Of a stretch of 64,000 nt of DNA, positions 43,745-52,576 are shown one piece after another. The position numbers and the translations under genes are program-made. Position 1 is the stretch's first letter, and every line of letters starts with the position of its first letter. The notes under the pieces are model-generated. The model was not told where the DNA came from. It saw nothing but the letters and a program-made list of their open reading frames with translations, and did no database searches. Location: contig CAJXNI010000008.1 of NCBI GenBank assembly GCA_913057235.1, forward strand, positions 1 through 64,000, read 5' to 3'. The DNA comes from an uncultured Bacteroidota bacterium. GTDB lineage: Bacteria > Bacteroidota > Bacteroidia > Flavobacteriales > Schleiferiaceae.

Positions 43745-43752
43745 CAAAGGTA
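43745..43752 (-). promoter_or_regulatory. -7 element of lysS
   Basis: On the minus strand TACCTTTGCGCG matches the strong Bacteroidota form TACCTTTGC. It lies inside the longest possible reading of the divergent DUF2809 gene, which speaks for a later start of that gene. Confidence 0.6.
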
Positions 43753-43800
43753 AAACCTTCTTTGGGTTTAGATAGACACTTGGCTATTGAGAAACAAGGT

Positions 43801-44223
43801 GTGTACTTTTACATCAATCCCCTACTTTCATTGAAACGGAATCGGCTTCAATATTTTATCGCTCTGATTGTAGTGATCTTTTTCGGGCTTACATCACGCC
43901 AAGAGTGGGTGCCCTTTTGGTTGTATCCTTATTTGGGTGATACGCTTTACGCCTTGATGTGTTATATGGGTTTCGCCTTCATTTTTAGGCGCTGGGCCCC
44001 TTTAAAAATAGCGGGCCTTAGTTTTATGTTTTGCGTGCTTATTGAATTTAGCCAATTATACCAAGCCCCTTGGCTTAATGAAATTAGAAGCTATCGCCTG
44101 GGAGCGCTAATTTTAGGGAACGGTTTTTTGGTGAGCGATTTATTTTGCTACGCTTTGGGAGTCAGCGTGGCGCTACTTCTTGAAGAAAAAGCTTTAAAGC
44201 AGAAGCTCTTTATTGGGGCTTGA
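43801..44223 (+). CDS. DUF2809-type small integral membrane protein
   Basis: From GTG 43801 the protein has 140 residues and four membrane segments. It carries the DUF2809 pattern LTSRQEWVPFWLYPYLGDTLYALMCYMGFAF and later VLIEFSQLYQAPWLNEIRSYRLGALILG. The frame is open back to ATG 43714, but that would run through the lysS promoter and add non-conserved residues. The function is unknown. Confidence 0.75.
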   Translation: MYFYINPLLSLKRNRLQYFIALIVVIFFGLTSRQEWVPFWLYPYLGDTLYALMCYMGFAFIFRRWAPLKIAGLSFMFCVLIEFSQLYQAPWLNEIRSYRLGALILGNGFLVSDLFCYALGVSVALLLEEKALKQKLFIGA

Positions 44224-44279
44224 TTTTAAACAAAGCTGCCCTGTTTTGCCAGCTTTGTACTTATCCCTATTTTTAGAAA

Positions 44280-44591
44280 ATGAAATCAACCAAAAGACCT
44301 ACCCAGGCCAAGCATTTGGTATTGTTAACCTTGGGGTATAGCACAGTTAGCCTCTACCTACTTTTTGCTGCCCTAGGCTTTTACACGCCTATCTCAAATG
44401 CTGCCCAGTGGTACTCCATTGTAAGCGTCTTCACCTTAGGGCTTTTGGCGGCAGATATGCTTCAACATAAAATTTACCACCGTACATTTTGGCTTTTGAA
44501 TTTGCTGCTGTTCACACCGCTAACGGCTCCATTATACCTTTTTCAAAGAAACCGCCTCATCCGTTTAGGGCAGCGCTTCAACAGGCCCTAG
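44280..44591 (+). CDS. Hypothetical small membrane protein
   Basis: This 103-residue protein has three membrane helices (about 12-32, 42-60 and 68-90) and basic ends. I recognise no family. It lies between the DUF2809 gene and a barrel-protein gene, all on the plus strand with gaps of 56 and 18 bp, so these may be transcribed together. Confidence 0.6.
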   Translation: MKSTKRPTQAKHLVLLTLGYSTVSLYLLFAALGFYTPISNAAQWYSIVSVFTLGLLAADMLQHKIYHRTFWLLNLLLFTPLTAPLYLFQRNRLIRLGQRFNRP

Positions 44592-44609
44592 TTTCTAAAT
44601 TTTAGCTGC

Positions 44610-45302
44610 ATGAAAAAAATAGCTTTTGCCCTTTTCGCCTTACTCCTCTTTTTAGGCTTTTCAGCCGATGCCCAGCTTAAGCCCAATTTCAAAGACTGGT
44701 TTTTTTACGATGTGGCGGTGTTGCAATACCTGGATGCACCGGCAGGAATGGAGCAGCAGTGGTTTAGCAACGGTCATTACTTTAGCCTAATGGCGCAAAG
44801 CCAGTTTGGAAAGCATTTTGCCCTGGGCTATGGCTTAGGCTTTAGCTCAGAGAATTTTCACAACAACATGCGTATTCGTACCCTGGAACAAAGTGGTGAC
44901 GAAACCTACCATACGCTCCCCGATACCAGTTTTGAAAGTAACCGGCAAAACCTGGGGTACTTATGGGTGCCTTTGGAATTGCGTTTTAAGGGCAGGGCTA
45001 ATTCTAAGGGACAGTTTTTTCGGTTCTACTTAGGAGCTAAGCTGGGTTTGAGAGTACGCAGTTACCACGAATTTGAAACCCAGTTAGTGAAACAACGGTA
45101 CTACAATTTTGAAGACCTGGCCCGCCTGCGCGGTGATGCCTACCTGCGCATTGGTTTTGATAACCTAAGCCTGTTTGCCAGCTATAGCTTTACTGAACTT
45201 TTCACGCAAGGTGAGCTCATTTACGCTACCCCAAATCAAATTGAGCAAAATTCGCTTCGCAGCATCCGACCTATAGCCCTGGGCGTTTCCATTAGTCTCT
45301 AA
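44610..45302 (+). CDS. Predicted outer-membrane beta-barrel protein
   Basis: This 230-residue protein has a signal peptide (MKKIAFALFALLLFLGFSADAQ). It continues with about eight amphipathic strands (for example HFALGYGLGFSSENF, FFRFYLGAKLGLRVRSY and LRIGFDNLSLFASYSF) and ends PIALGVSISL. It resembles the PorT-like/OmpA-barrel class of Bacteroidota without a specific hit. Its stop codon coincides with the start of a 53-bp repeat that recurs at the end of the PAP2-like gene at 48121. Confidence 0.7.
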   Translation: MKKIAFALFALLLFLGFSADAQLKPNFKDWFFYDVAVLQYLDAPAGMEQQWFSNGHYFSLMAQSQFGKHFALGYGLGFSSENFHNNMRIRTLEQSGDETYHTLPDTSFESNRQNLGYLWVPLELRFKGRANSKGQFFRFYLGAKLGLRVRSYHEFETQLVKQRYYNFEDLARLRGDAYLRIGFDNLSLFASYSFTELFTQGELIYATPNQIEQNSLRSIRPIALGVSISL

Positions 45303-45352
45303 TGCCAATACATAAGCGTAAATACCATAAGCAGCCCGGTAAAAAAGCCAAT
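45300..45352 (+). repeat. 53-bp direct repeat, left copy
   Basis: Identical over 53 nt to 48121-48173. In the right copy the repeat is the last 17 codons of the PAP2-like gene; here it is a stranded fragment behind the barrel gene. The pair brackets a 2.8-kb segment with two genes. Confidence 0.9.
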
Positions 45353-45458
45353 ACTACCAGTTCGCTGGCTTCATTAATCCAATAGACGCAAGTTTTTTTA
45401 AAGACTTGTGCTCTGGTTCATTGATTCAATGCGCAAAAGGAACTTCAAAGGATATCTT

Positions 45459-46025
45459 TTAAAACTGAAACCCAATACTCAAATTAGGTAAAATGGCAGT
45501 ATTATCACGAATCTCTGTATTGTAAACTTCTCCGAATTGATAGATAAACTCTACCCCTGTGCCCAGAAAGTATTTTTGGTTTGCGCCAAAATGGTAGCGA
45601 TAATAAAGTGCTGAATTAAATCCATGGTAGTCTATAAATGAAGTGAGCTCCTCAAAAGGTGGTTGAAGAAAGGTGTCATCAATTTTTCTTAGATCAAAAT
45701 AATACGTGTAGCCCAGTCTTAAACCAATTTGGTGCTTTACCCCATATTCTATTAAACCAAAAACAGGTAATGCATTATCGCCAATCCTGCCAGCTTCTGA
45801 TGAACCTAGATAAGAACCTGTACCAAAACCAATTCCGAAGCCCACCGTCCAAAGCTCATTATTAAACGGCTTCATTAGTCTGGTGTAGGTAGTGCTGGTT
45901 AAAACCCTATGGCTCACTAAATTAAAAGATACACGGTTCTTTGCTTTAGGAAAGGGCGTTGTTTCTTGCGCCCAAACATTCAAACCTAAAAAGCTGGCGA
46001 TTACAAACAATGCTAGTTTTTTCAT
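45459..46025 (-). CDS. Predicted outer-membrane beta-barrel protein in the inserted segment
   Basis: This 188-residue protein has a signal peptide (MKKLALFVIASFLGLNVWAQ) and a small barrel (strands such as ELWTVGFGIGFGTGSYL, HQIGLRLGYTYYFDL and YFLGTGVEFIYQFG). It ends SIGFQF with a terminal Phe, the usual outer-membrane signature. I recognise no family. It is 41 bp downstream of a T9SS protein gene in the same direction, and both lie between the two 53-bp repeats. Confidence 0.7.
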   Translation of the reverse strand: MKKLALFVIASFLGLNVWAQETTPFPKAKNRVSFNLVSHRVLTSTTYTRLMKPFNNELWTVGFGIGFGTGSYLGSSEAGRIGDNALPVFGLIEYGVKHQIGLRLGYTYYFDLRKIDDTFLQPPFEELTSFIDYHGFNSALYYRYHFGANQKYFLGTGVEFIYQFGEVYNTEIRDNTAILPNLSIGFQF

Positions 46026-46066
46026 TTTATCAATTTTTTTGTGTTTTACTTGTGTTTATTTAGAAT

Positions 46067-47695
46067 TTACCGGAGTAAATGGAGGGTTTGGTGAACTTCA
46101 TCTTCCACAAAATTACCCTCTTCATTCAACCCACTATAGACGATGCGAATAATATACATGCCTGCCGGAGCGTTTCCACCATCCCAGGCTTGGTCAGGAT
46201 CTTTAGTTTTAAAAACAACCTGCCCCCATCGGTTGGCAATCTGAAAGTCGTAGCTTTCAAAATTGCACTTAGTTACCGGTTTAAAAACATCATTCAAACC
46301 ATCGCCATTAGGAGTAAATGAATTGGCCAAGAAAAATTTACAAACGCAGCGCTCAAAAACTACCTCAATGGAGTCTCGGTATTTACCGCATGGGTGGTCT
46401 ATCTCTACCCAGTACCAACCATCATTTGAAACGGTTAAAGTAGAATCTACTGAAATCTCGCTCCAGCGATATGGTGCCCTTGGCTCACGTTGCATGGTTA
46501 ACTTTAAATCTCTACCTAAACACACCGGTTCAGGTTCTTCAATTTCGTAGTCACTAGGCTTAGAGGCATAGATAAAGATGCTGTCAGATTTAGTACAGCC
46601 ATCTTTAACTGCGGTAAGTTTGTACCAACCCGTCTGGCTTATTTTAATGCTTGATGCAAACTGACCCGTATGCGCCCACCAAGAAGTATCGGCACTAGGC
46701 ACTGGGTTTTGTAGGCTAAAGGTGTCTTGAGAGCAAATGGAGATGTTTTCACCTAAATCAAAAGAAAAATCTTCAACCGCAACGTAGGTTTGCAAAGTGT
46801 CAAAACTCCCGTAAAAGTTAACCAAGGTGTTTTCTAGCGCTCTAAATTTAAAAACACTATCGGTACCCAAAATAAAGCTGGAATTGTTGGCTTTAGCCCA
46901 AGCGTGGTTTTCTTCACCCGTGGCTATTAGCTGGGCGGTATCGCCCCGGCAAACTCTAATGGTATCGGGCACACGGGGGTTTAGAATACGCACCTTTACG
47001 TCATCAACAAAATAAGGCGAACCACCCCCCAACAGTTCCCAGCCGTACACAGGCAATATATAGGGGCTTTGCCTATCTGGGTAAAAATTGCCGATAGTTA
47101 AATAATCGTAATCTGCCTCACTAATAAAGGTGCCTGAAACTTTTAGCCAATTTACCGTATCTGTTACTAAGCTATCTAAATTAATTTGTGGTCTAGCTGC
47201 CAGTAAGCCGCGGCTGTTCTCAAAAGGTTGGGTGGGGCTAAACCACATGCCATGCTGCCCACCCGGAAAACTAACTGACTCTGTACGGCAACAATCATAA
47301 CCGTGCCATGAAATCCAAAACTCCGCATAAACTTTGGCTCGTTTAGGGATTGTGCGCTTTATTTTTACAGAAACATATTCTCTTTCGTTAACAAACTCTA
47401 CAATGGCGTTACGGTACGAGATAGTTGTGTAGATAGCCATAGCCTTACCCGTGCGTGGTTGCTGATAGCGATTAGGATTGGGCGAAGCCCAATTGGGGTT
47501 AAGGTCAATAGCATCTACATGGCAAGCAAAAGGCTCTGATAAATTGGGAGAAAACCAATGATCTAGATTGCTGCTAAAATCAGGTGCATCAGTAGGCAAG
47601 TGATTCATTGCCTCAAAGCTAGCATTGGGCACAAGGTTTTGCGCTAAACATAAATTAACTAAAAAAGTAAAGATTAAAGCAGAAAGGTATTTCAC
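46067..47695 (-). CDS. Secreted T9SS type B (gliding-motility-associated C-terminal) protein
   Basis: This 542-residue protein has a signal peptide (VKYLSALIFTFLVNLCLAQ, GTG start). An N-terminal carbohydrate-binding-like or jelly-roll region begins NLVPNASFEAMNHLP, a pattern frequent in Bacteroidota surface proteins. Ig-like repeats follow, and the C-terminal sorting domain reads FLANSFTPNGDGLNDVFKPV ... FQIANRWGQVVFKT ... APAGMYIIRI. It should be exported by T9SS and attached to the surface. Together with the small barrel gene it forms the cargo of the 2.8-kb insertion. Confidence 0.9.
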   Translation of the reverse strand: MKYLSALIFTFLVNLCLAQNLVPNASFEAMNHLPTDAPDFSSNLDHWFSPNLSEPFACHVDAIDLNPNWASPNPNRYQQPRTGKAMAIYTTISYRNAIVEFVNEREYVSVKIKRTIPKRAKVYAEFWISWHGYDCCRTESVSFPGGQHGMWFSPTQPFENSRGLLAARPQINLDSLVTDTVNWLKVSGTFISEADYDYLTIGNFYPDRQSPYILPVYGWELLGGGSPYFVDDVKVRILNPRVPDTIRVCRGDTAQLIATGEENHAWAKANNSSFILGTDSVFKFRALENTLVNFYGSFDTLQTYVAVEDFSFDLGENISICSQDTFSLQNPVPSADTSWWAHTGQFASSIKISQTGWYKLTAVKDGCTKSDSIFIYASKPSDYEIEEPEPVCLGRDLKLTMQREPRAPYRWSEISVDSTLTVSNDGWYWVEIDHPCGKYRDSIEVVFERCVCKFFLANSFTPNGDGLNDVFKPVTKCNFESYDFQIANRWGQVVFKTKDPDQAWDGGNAPAGMYIIRIVYSGLNEEGNFVEDEVHQTLHLLR

Positions 47696-48119
47696 GGTTA
47701 ATGTTTAGATGGTACTCTCAAACCCAAGAGCTAACCATTTACATAAAGGCTAAATTCAAGACAATGGTATTTCAATTTCTTAAGACTAAAGCAAAATAAT
47801 CTGTTAAAAAAAGTACCGCAGTTAACTATTTTGCTCTTTTATAAACTGATGAATTATTGACAAGATGTAAAACTATATCAAATTCTATTATTGTAAAACA
47901 ATACTTACAAATATGCCACTTGTTTGATAGTGAAAAACTTACAAGTTACTAATGCATAAAAACTAATAGGAGCTGGGGCTAGCAGCTTGGAGAATAAACC
48001 TATTTCCCCTTCATTTCAGATAAAGTAGTTCATGCCTTAAGGAACTTGCTTCTGTTTACAAGTAAATCAATTAACTGCGCTATTGCTGAGCTTTCTTCAA
48101 TAAGAGTTTAGACCTTTGA
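47696..48119. other. AT-rich intergenic end of the inserted segment
   Basis: This stretch of about 420 bases is visibly richer in A and T than its surroundings and has no supportable frame on either strand. It presumably holds the promoter of the T9SS protein gene. I see no inverted repeats or recombinase site next to the right 53-bp repeat. Confidence 0.5.
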
Positions 48120-48722
48120 TTAATGCCAATACATAAGCGTAAATACCATAAGCAGCCCGGTAAAAAAGCCAATGCTGAGTTCTGCAAAGGTGTGCGCTTT
48201 CAACTGATATCGGGCGGAAGCCAAAATACCACTGGCTACCGTTACCCCTAACACCAGCGGTAAAAAATTAAGGCTGTATTTTAAAGACATGGCCAGCACC
48301 AGGCCTAAAAAACCGCCTATGCCCGCCAAATGAGCGCTGGGTTTTAAAAAGCTGAGTAAAATTAAATGCACCACAATTACCGCGGCTGAGGCCAATAGAA
48401 AGAAATAGGCTTCTTGCAGGGTTTCAATTTTCTCTAGTAGAACGGCCGTAAAGTAAAAGCTTACTGCACCAAAGGTATAGGGTAACCTGCGGTCTTTGGC
48501 CTTATCCATAAGCAAGCTGCCCACTACCTTGAACCTGAAAAGCAAGAGACTAACCGCCACCGGAATTACGTAGGTACCGCAAAAAACCAAGCCTAAGGTG
48601 TAAAGTATAATTTTGGAGGGAAAGTGGTACACCGGCAGTTTTAACACCAAAAAAACACCCAAAAGCGGAAAGATAGCCGGGTGTAAAATCAGAGATAAAA
48701 ACTTGGCAACCTTGGTTTTCAA
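48120..48722 (-). CDS. PAP2-like integral membrane protein
   Basis: From TTG 48722, which follows the rpoN stop by 1 nt, the protein has about 200 residues and six membrane helices. The three phosphatase blocks of the PAP2 superfamily can be traced: K(x)DRRLPY for KxxxxxxRP, KPSAHLAG for PSGH, and ARYQLKAHTFAEL for SRxxxxxHxxxD (Glu in place of Asp). It may dephosphorylate a lipid phosphate such as a polyprenyl or phosphatidyl intermediate, but the motifs are divergent. Its last 17 codons are duplicated at 45300-45352. Confidence 0.7.
   Translation of the reverse strand: MKTKVAKFLSLILHPAIFPLLGVFLVLKLPVYHFPSKIILYTLGLVFCGTYVIPVAVSLLLFRFKVVGSLLMDKAKDRRLPYTFGAVSFYFTAVLLEKIETLQEAYFFLLASAAVIVVHLILLSFLKPSAHLAGIGGFLGLVLAMSLKYSLNFLPLVLGVTVASGILASARYQLKAHTFAELSIGFFTGLLMVFTLMYWH
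48121..48173 (+). repeat. 53-bp direct repeat, right copy
   Basis: This copy lies inside the 3' end of the PAP2-like gene and matches 45300-45352 exactly. Placing the two copies on top of each other rebuilds a simple tail-to-tail junction between the barrel gene (ending 45302) and the PAP2-like gene. Confidence 0.9.
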
Positions 48723-48723
48723 A

Positions 48724-50184
48724 TTAGAGCTCTTTACGTAAACGCGCCACTGGAATATCCAGTTGCTCACGGTATTTAGCCACCGTTCTGCGGGCAATGG
48801 GGTAGCCTTTTTCTTTAAGCAGAGCCGCCAACTTATCGTCTGTTAGTGGTTTTTTCTTGTCTTCTTCTGCTACAGACTCTTCCAGAATTTTTTTAATCTC
48901 TCGCGTACTTACGTCCTCACCGGCCTCGTTTTTCATGCTTTCACTAAAAAACTCCTTTATGAGAAAGGTGCCGTAGGGCGTAGAAACATATTTATTACTG
49001 GCTACCCGGGAAACGGTAGAGATGTCCATGCCAATTTCATCGGCAATATCTTTTAAAATCATGGGGCGCAGATTGCGCTCATCTCCGGTAAGGAAATAGT
49101 CTTTTTGAAAATTCATAATGGCGCCCATGGTGAGCATAAGCGTCTGCTGGCGCTGCTTAATGGCTTCAATAAACCAGCGCGCCCCGTCTAGCTTTTGCTT
49201 CACAAAACGCACCGCTTCTTTTTGAGATTTAGACTTGTCTTTGCTGCTTTTATAATCTTCCAGCATGCTGCGGTACTCACGGCTCACGTTTAACTCCGGA
49301 GCGTTACGGGCATTGAGGCTAAGCTCTAATTCTCCGTCTTCTACGGTAATGGTAAAATCAGGAATTACCTCCTGCACGCTGCGGGCGGTGTTGCTACTGC
49401 TGTTGCCTGGCTTAGGGTTTAGGCGGGTTATTTCATCTAAGGCGTCTCGTAATTGATCTTCATCAATCTCCAGCCTATCCATTAATTTTTGGTAGTGCTT
49501 TTTTATAAAATCGTTGAAATACTGATCTAAAATTTGCCGGGCCGCTTTAACGGTAGCTGTTTGCTCTTTACGTTTTAGCTGAAGGTACAGGCATTCTTGT
49601 AAATCACGGGCGCCTACTCCGGCCGGGTCTAATTCCTGTACCCGCTTGAGCACCTTTTCCAGATGCGCTTCTTCGGTAAAAATATTTTGGGTAAAAGCCA
49701 GGTCATCTACTATGGCGCGCAGTTCCCTGCGGATGTAACCGTCTTCATCAATATTGCCCACCAGGTAGTCAGCAATTTGGCGGTCTTGATCACTCAGGGT
49801 TAAAGTGCTGATTTGATTTTGGAGGTATTCTGTAAATGTAGTTCCTCCGGTGATGGGTATTTTGGTTTCCTCATCGTCAGCCGAGTAATTATTCGCTCGC
49901 AGTCTGTAGTCTGGAGTTTCGTCATCACTCAGGTACTCATCTACGTTTATTTCTTCGGCTTCAATGCTTTCGGTGCCTTCCTCTTCAAAATCATTGCTTT
50001 CCAAGTCGGCCTCCAAGCTCTCTTCCGTCTCTTCACGCCCCTCATCTAAGGCAGGGTTTTCTTCCAGCTCTTCCTTGATTTTTTGCTCCAGTGCCTGCGT
50101 GGGCAACTGAATCAGCTTCATCAACTGTATTTGTTGAGGCGATAGTTTTTGTAAGAGTTTCTGACTAAGCTGCTGCTTTAGCAT
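48724..50184 (-). CDS. rpoN: RNA polymerase sigma-54 factor
   Basis: This 486-residue protein has region I (LKQQLSQKLLQKLSPQQIQLMKLIQLPTQALEQKI), which contacts enhancer-binding ATPases. An acidic region II (about 40-90) and the core-binding region III follow. The C-terminal DNA-binding part has the RpoN box ARRTVAKYRE near the end. All regions are intact. The PAP2-like gene follows after 1 nt. Confidence 0.96.
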   Translation of the reverse strand: MLKQQLSQKLLQKLSPQQIQLMKLIQLPTQALEQKIKEELEENPALDEGREETEESLEADLESNDFEEEGTESIEAEEINVDEYLSDDETPDYRLRANNYSADDEETKIPITGGTTFTEYLQNQISTLTLSDQDRQIADYLVGNIDEDGYIRRELRAIVDDLAFTQNIFTEEAHLEKVLKRVQELDPAGVGARDLQECLYLQLKRKEQTATVKAARQILDQYFNDFIKKHYQKLMDRLEIDEDQLRDALDEITRLNPKPGNSSSNTARSVQEVIPDFTITVEDGELELSLNARNAPELNVSREYRSMLEDYKSSKDKSKSQKEAVRFVKQKLDGARWFIEAIKQRQQTLMLTMGAIMNFQKDYFLTGDERNLRPMILKDIADEIGMDISTVSRVASNKYVSTPYGTFLIKEFFSESMKNEAGEDVSTREIKKILEESVAEEDKKKPLTDDKLAALLKEKGYPIARRTVAKYREQLDIPVARLRKEL

Positions 50185-50402
50185 AGGGCTAATTTCAAGG
50201 ACTACTAAATTAAAAAAGGGCTCCGGCCTATCAAAAATTTTGCCGAAATTTCATTTTAGAAAATAGCAAAGCCTGTGCCTAAATACGGTGCCTTGGTGTA
50301 AGCGTCTTTATGGCAGCGGTTTAAATTTGCTTTAGGTTTGAACTCAGCCCCCCAACGCTTTCATCGGCAAAAGCGTAAACCACTAAACTTTTTAACCTTA
50401 CC

Positions 50403-51012
50403 ATGGCCAAACGCAGCTTGTTTACTTTTTTAGTTTTAATCTGGGGTGTTTTTCCTTTTGCCTGTGCCTTTTGCGGTGGCGGAGGCGGCTCTTGCCCTTG
50501 CGATATGCCCAAGAGTTTATGATTTTAGAGTGTTGAGCATGGAAGCCCAGGTTTACGATGCCAATTTTATAGAGGCTAATCCGAGCTATTGGTACCAGAA
50601 AGATAGCCTTAGCCTCTACTTTGGCTTTGATGAAACCGAGACCGTGTATGCGGCTGCAAGGCCCGCCCTCGGTCAGAATTTATACGCCTGCTCACCAGCA
50701 GAGCCTATGGCCACCAATGGTATTACACGATTTGCTTTACATTCTTCTGAATTCCTTATAATTAATGGCGATACAGTGCCTACCGGCAGTAATTTAAATG
50801 ACTACTTCCAGTTTGGAAACTCACGCAGCTTTGGCCGCAGCTATTCGGAATTTTTTCAAGTGGCGCATCAGCAAACGGTAGAGCCTCGCTTTCAAGCCTG
50901 GTGGAATACCGAGTTGAATGACTCCTTGTCTCTAAACCTCAGCGCTAACTTTTACTTTAATGACAGCACGCAGTCACGCGTGGAAAATATCCGCTTTAAG
51001 CTGAAACCCTAA
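50403..51012 (+). pseudogene. Lipoprotein-like gene with an apparent frameshift after the signal peptide
   Basis: ATG 50403 opens a typical lipoprotein leader (MAKRSLFTFLVLIWGVFPFAC) followed by FCGGGGGSCPCDMPKSL and a TGA. The rest of the gene is open in the next frame (50446-51012), which reads ICPRVYDFRVLSMEAQVYDANFIEANP and continues to KLKP. The leader in that second frame (MFFLLPVPFAVAEAALALA) is a weaker signal peptide. A single-base change between about 50487 and 50512 would join the good leader to the body. It may be a mutation, a sequence error or a real start at GTG 50446 in frame. The body is an unknown beta-rich protein of about 165 residues. Confidence 0.55.
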
Positions 51013-52436
51013 AAGGCTGCATTGCCCGGAGTGCGCGGAAAAGGAATTACATCACGAATGTTGCCCATGCCGGTTACAAAGAGCACCAAACGCTCAAAGC
51101 CCAGGCCAAAACCGCTGTGCTCACAAGTGCCAAATTTGCGGGTGTCCAGGTACCAGCTTAGCTCTTCCTCGTCAATGTTGAATTCTTTCATTTTGGCTAG
51201 CAACACATCATGGCGCTCTTCTCTTTGCGAGCCCCCCACAATTTCGCCAATGCCCGGGAATAAAATATCCATGGCCCGCACGGTTTTCTCATCTTCATTG
51301 AGGCGCATGTAAAAGGCCTTAATTTTAGCCGGATAATCAAAAAGTATAACCGGGGCCTTAAAGTGCTTTACCAAAAACTTCTCGTGCTCACTTTGCAGGT
51401 CTGCGCCCCACTCTTCAATCAGGTATTGGAATTTCTTCTTTTTGTTGGGTTTAGAGTTGCGTAGAATTTCAATGGCCTCTGTGTAGCTCACCCTGCGGAA
51501 GTTGTTCTCGGCCACAAATTGGAGTTTTTCCAAAAGAGGCATGGCACTGCGCTCCGTCTGAGGTTTTGTTTTTTCCTCATCCAGCAGGCGCTTTTCTAGA
51601 AACTCCAAGTCTTCACGACAATGCTCCAGCGCAAAACGAATCACGTATTTTAAAAAGTCTTCGGCCAAATCCATGTTGTCTTCCAGGTTGGCGAAAGCCA
51701 CCTCGGGCTCAATCATCCAAAACTCCGCTAAGTGGCGGGCGGTGTTGGAATTCTCGGCTCTAAAAGTGGGGCCAAAAGTGTAGACTTTGCCTAAGCCCAT
51801 CGCGCCAAGCTCTGCTTCTAATTGACCCGAAACGGTAAGGTTGGTTTCTTTTCCAAAAAAGTCTTCTTTGTAATCGATGGCGCCCTCTGGTGTTAGAGGT
51901 GGGTTCTTTTTATCTAGAATGGAGACGTTGAACATTTCACCGGCACCCTCGGCATCACTACCGGTGATGATGGGCGTGTGCAAATTAAAGAAGCCCTTTT
52001 GGTGAAAGTATTGGTGGATGGCAAAACTCAAGTTGTGGCGCACCCGCATGATGGCGCCAAAAGTATTGGTGCGCATGCGCAGGTGGGCCACCTCACGCAA
52101 AAACTCCAGGGAATGCTTTTTAGGTTGCAGGGGATAGTGCTCAGCGGAGCTTTCGCCCAAAACGGCCAGCTCTGTTACCTGCAACTCTACATCTTGGCCC
52201 CGCCCTTGAGAGCTTACCAAATCACCCGTAAGCTGGAGAGCGGCACCGGTAGTCACTTTGCGCAATAATGGCTCTTCAAAATTTTCAAAATCTACTACCG
52301 CTTGCAAGGTTTTTAAGCAACTGCCATCGCTTAAAGCAATAAAACGATTGCTTCTAAAGGTGCGTACCCAAGCATTTAGGCTAAGGGTAGATCCTACAGG
52401 TTTTTTCTCTAGAATTTCTTTGATAGACTGCGCCAT
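51009..52436 (-). CDS. asnS: Asparaginyl-tRNA synthetase
   Basis: This 475-residue class IIb synthetase has an OB-fold anticodon domain (about 15-105), motif 2 (FGPTFRAENSNTARHLAEFWMIEPE) and motif 3 (GFGLGFERLVLFVTGM). An insertion around 260-310 (EKRLLDEEKTKPQTERSAMPLLEKL) is the usual AsnS insert of this phylum. The stop overlaps the end of the convergent lipoprotein-like gene. A weak promoter-like AATTTTTG ends 4 nt before the ATG. Confidence 0.97.
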   Translation of the reverse strand: MAQSIKEILEKKPVGSTLSLNAWVRTFRSNRFIALSDGSCLKTLQAVVDFENFEEPLLRKVTTGAALQLTGDLVSSQGRGQDVELQVTELAVLGESSAEHYPLQPKKHSLEFLREVAHLRMRTNTFGAIMRVRHNLSFAIHQYFHQKGFFNLHTPIITGSDAEGAGEMFNVSILDKKNPPLTPEGAIDYKEDFFGKETNLTVSGQLEAELGAMGLGKVYTFGPTFRAENSNTARHLAEFWMIEPEVAFANLEDNMDLAEDFLKYVIRFALEHCREDLEFLEKRLLDEEKTKPQTERSAMPLLEKLQFVAENNFRRVSYTEAIEILRNSKPNKKKKFQYLIEEWGADLQSEHEKFLVKHFKAPVILFDYPAKIKAFYMRLNEDEKTVRAMDILFPGIGEIVGGSQREERHDVLLAKMKEFNIDEEELSWYLDTRKFGTCEHSGFGLGFERLVLFVTGMGNIRDVIPFPRTPGNAAF

Positions 52437-52559
52437 GTCTCAAAAATTTTAGGCGGCAAAGGTCTGTATTTTTTTAAACCACCCTACACCTAGGAACAGA
52501 AACTTGATACACTGTGGAAACTTTTTTATTTTTTTAGTTTCCTGGTGAAATAAGTTTAC

Positions 52560-52567
52560 TAGTTTTG
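52560..52567 (+). promoter_or_regulatory. -7 element of the efflux operon
   Basis: TAGTTTTG matches TAnnTTTG and ends 9 nt before the tetR ATG at 52577. This rules out the in-frame TTG at 52565 as the start. The gene product may repress this promoter; I did not find a clear operator palindrome. Confidence 0.5.
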
Positions 52568-52576
52568 CGCCCGACT

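Noticed and set aside
43714-43800. N-terminal extension of the DUF2809 gene from ATG 43714
   Set aside because: It overlaps the lysS start and promoter and is not membrane-like. The conserved part begins after GTG 43801.
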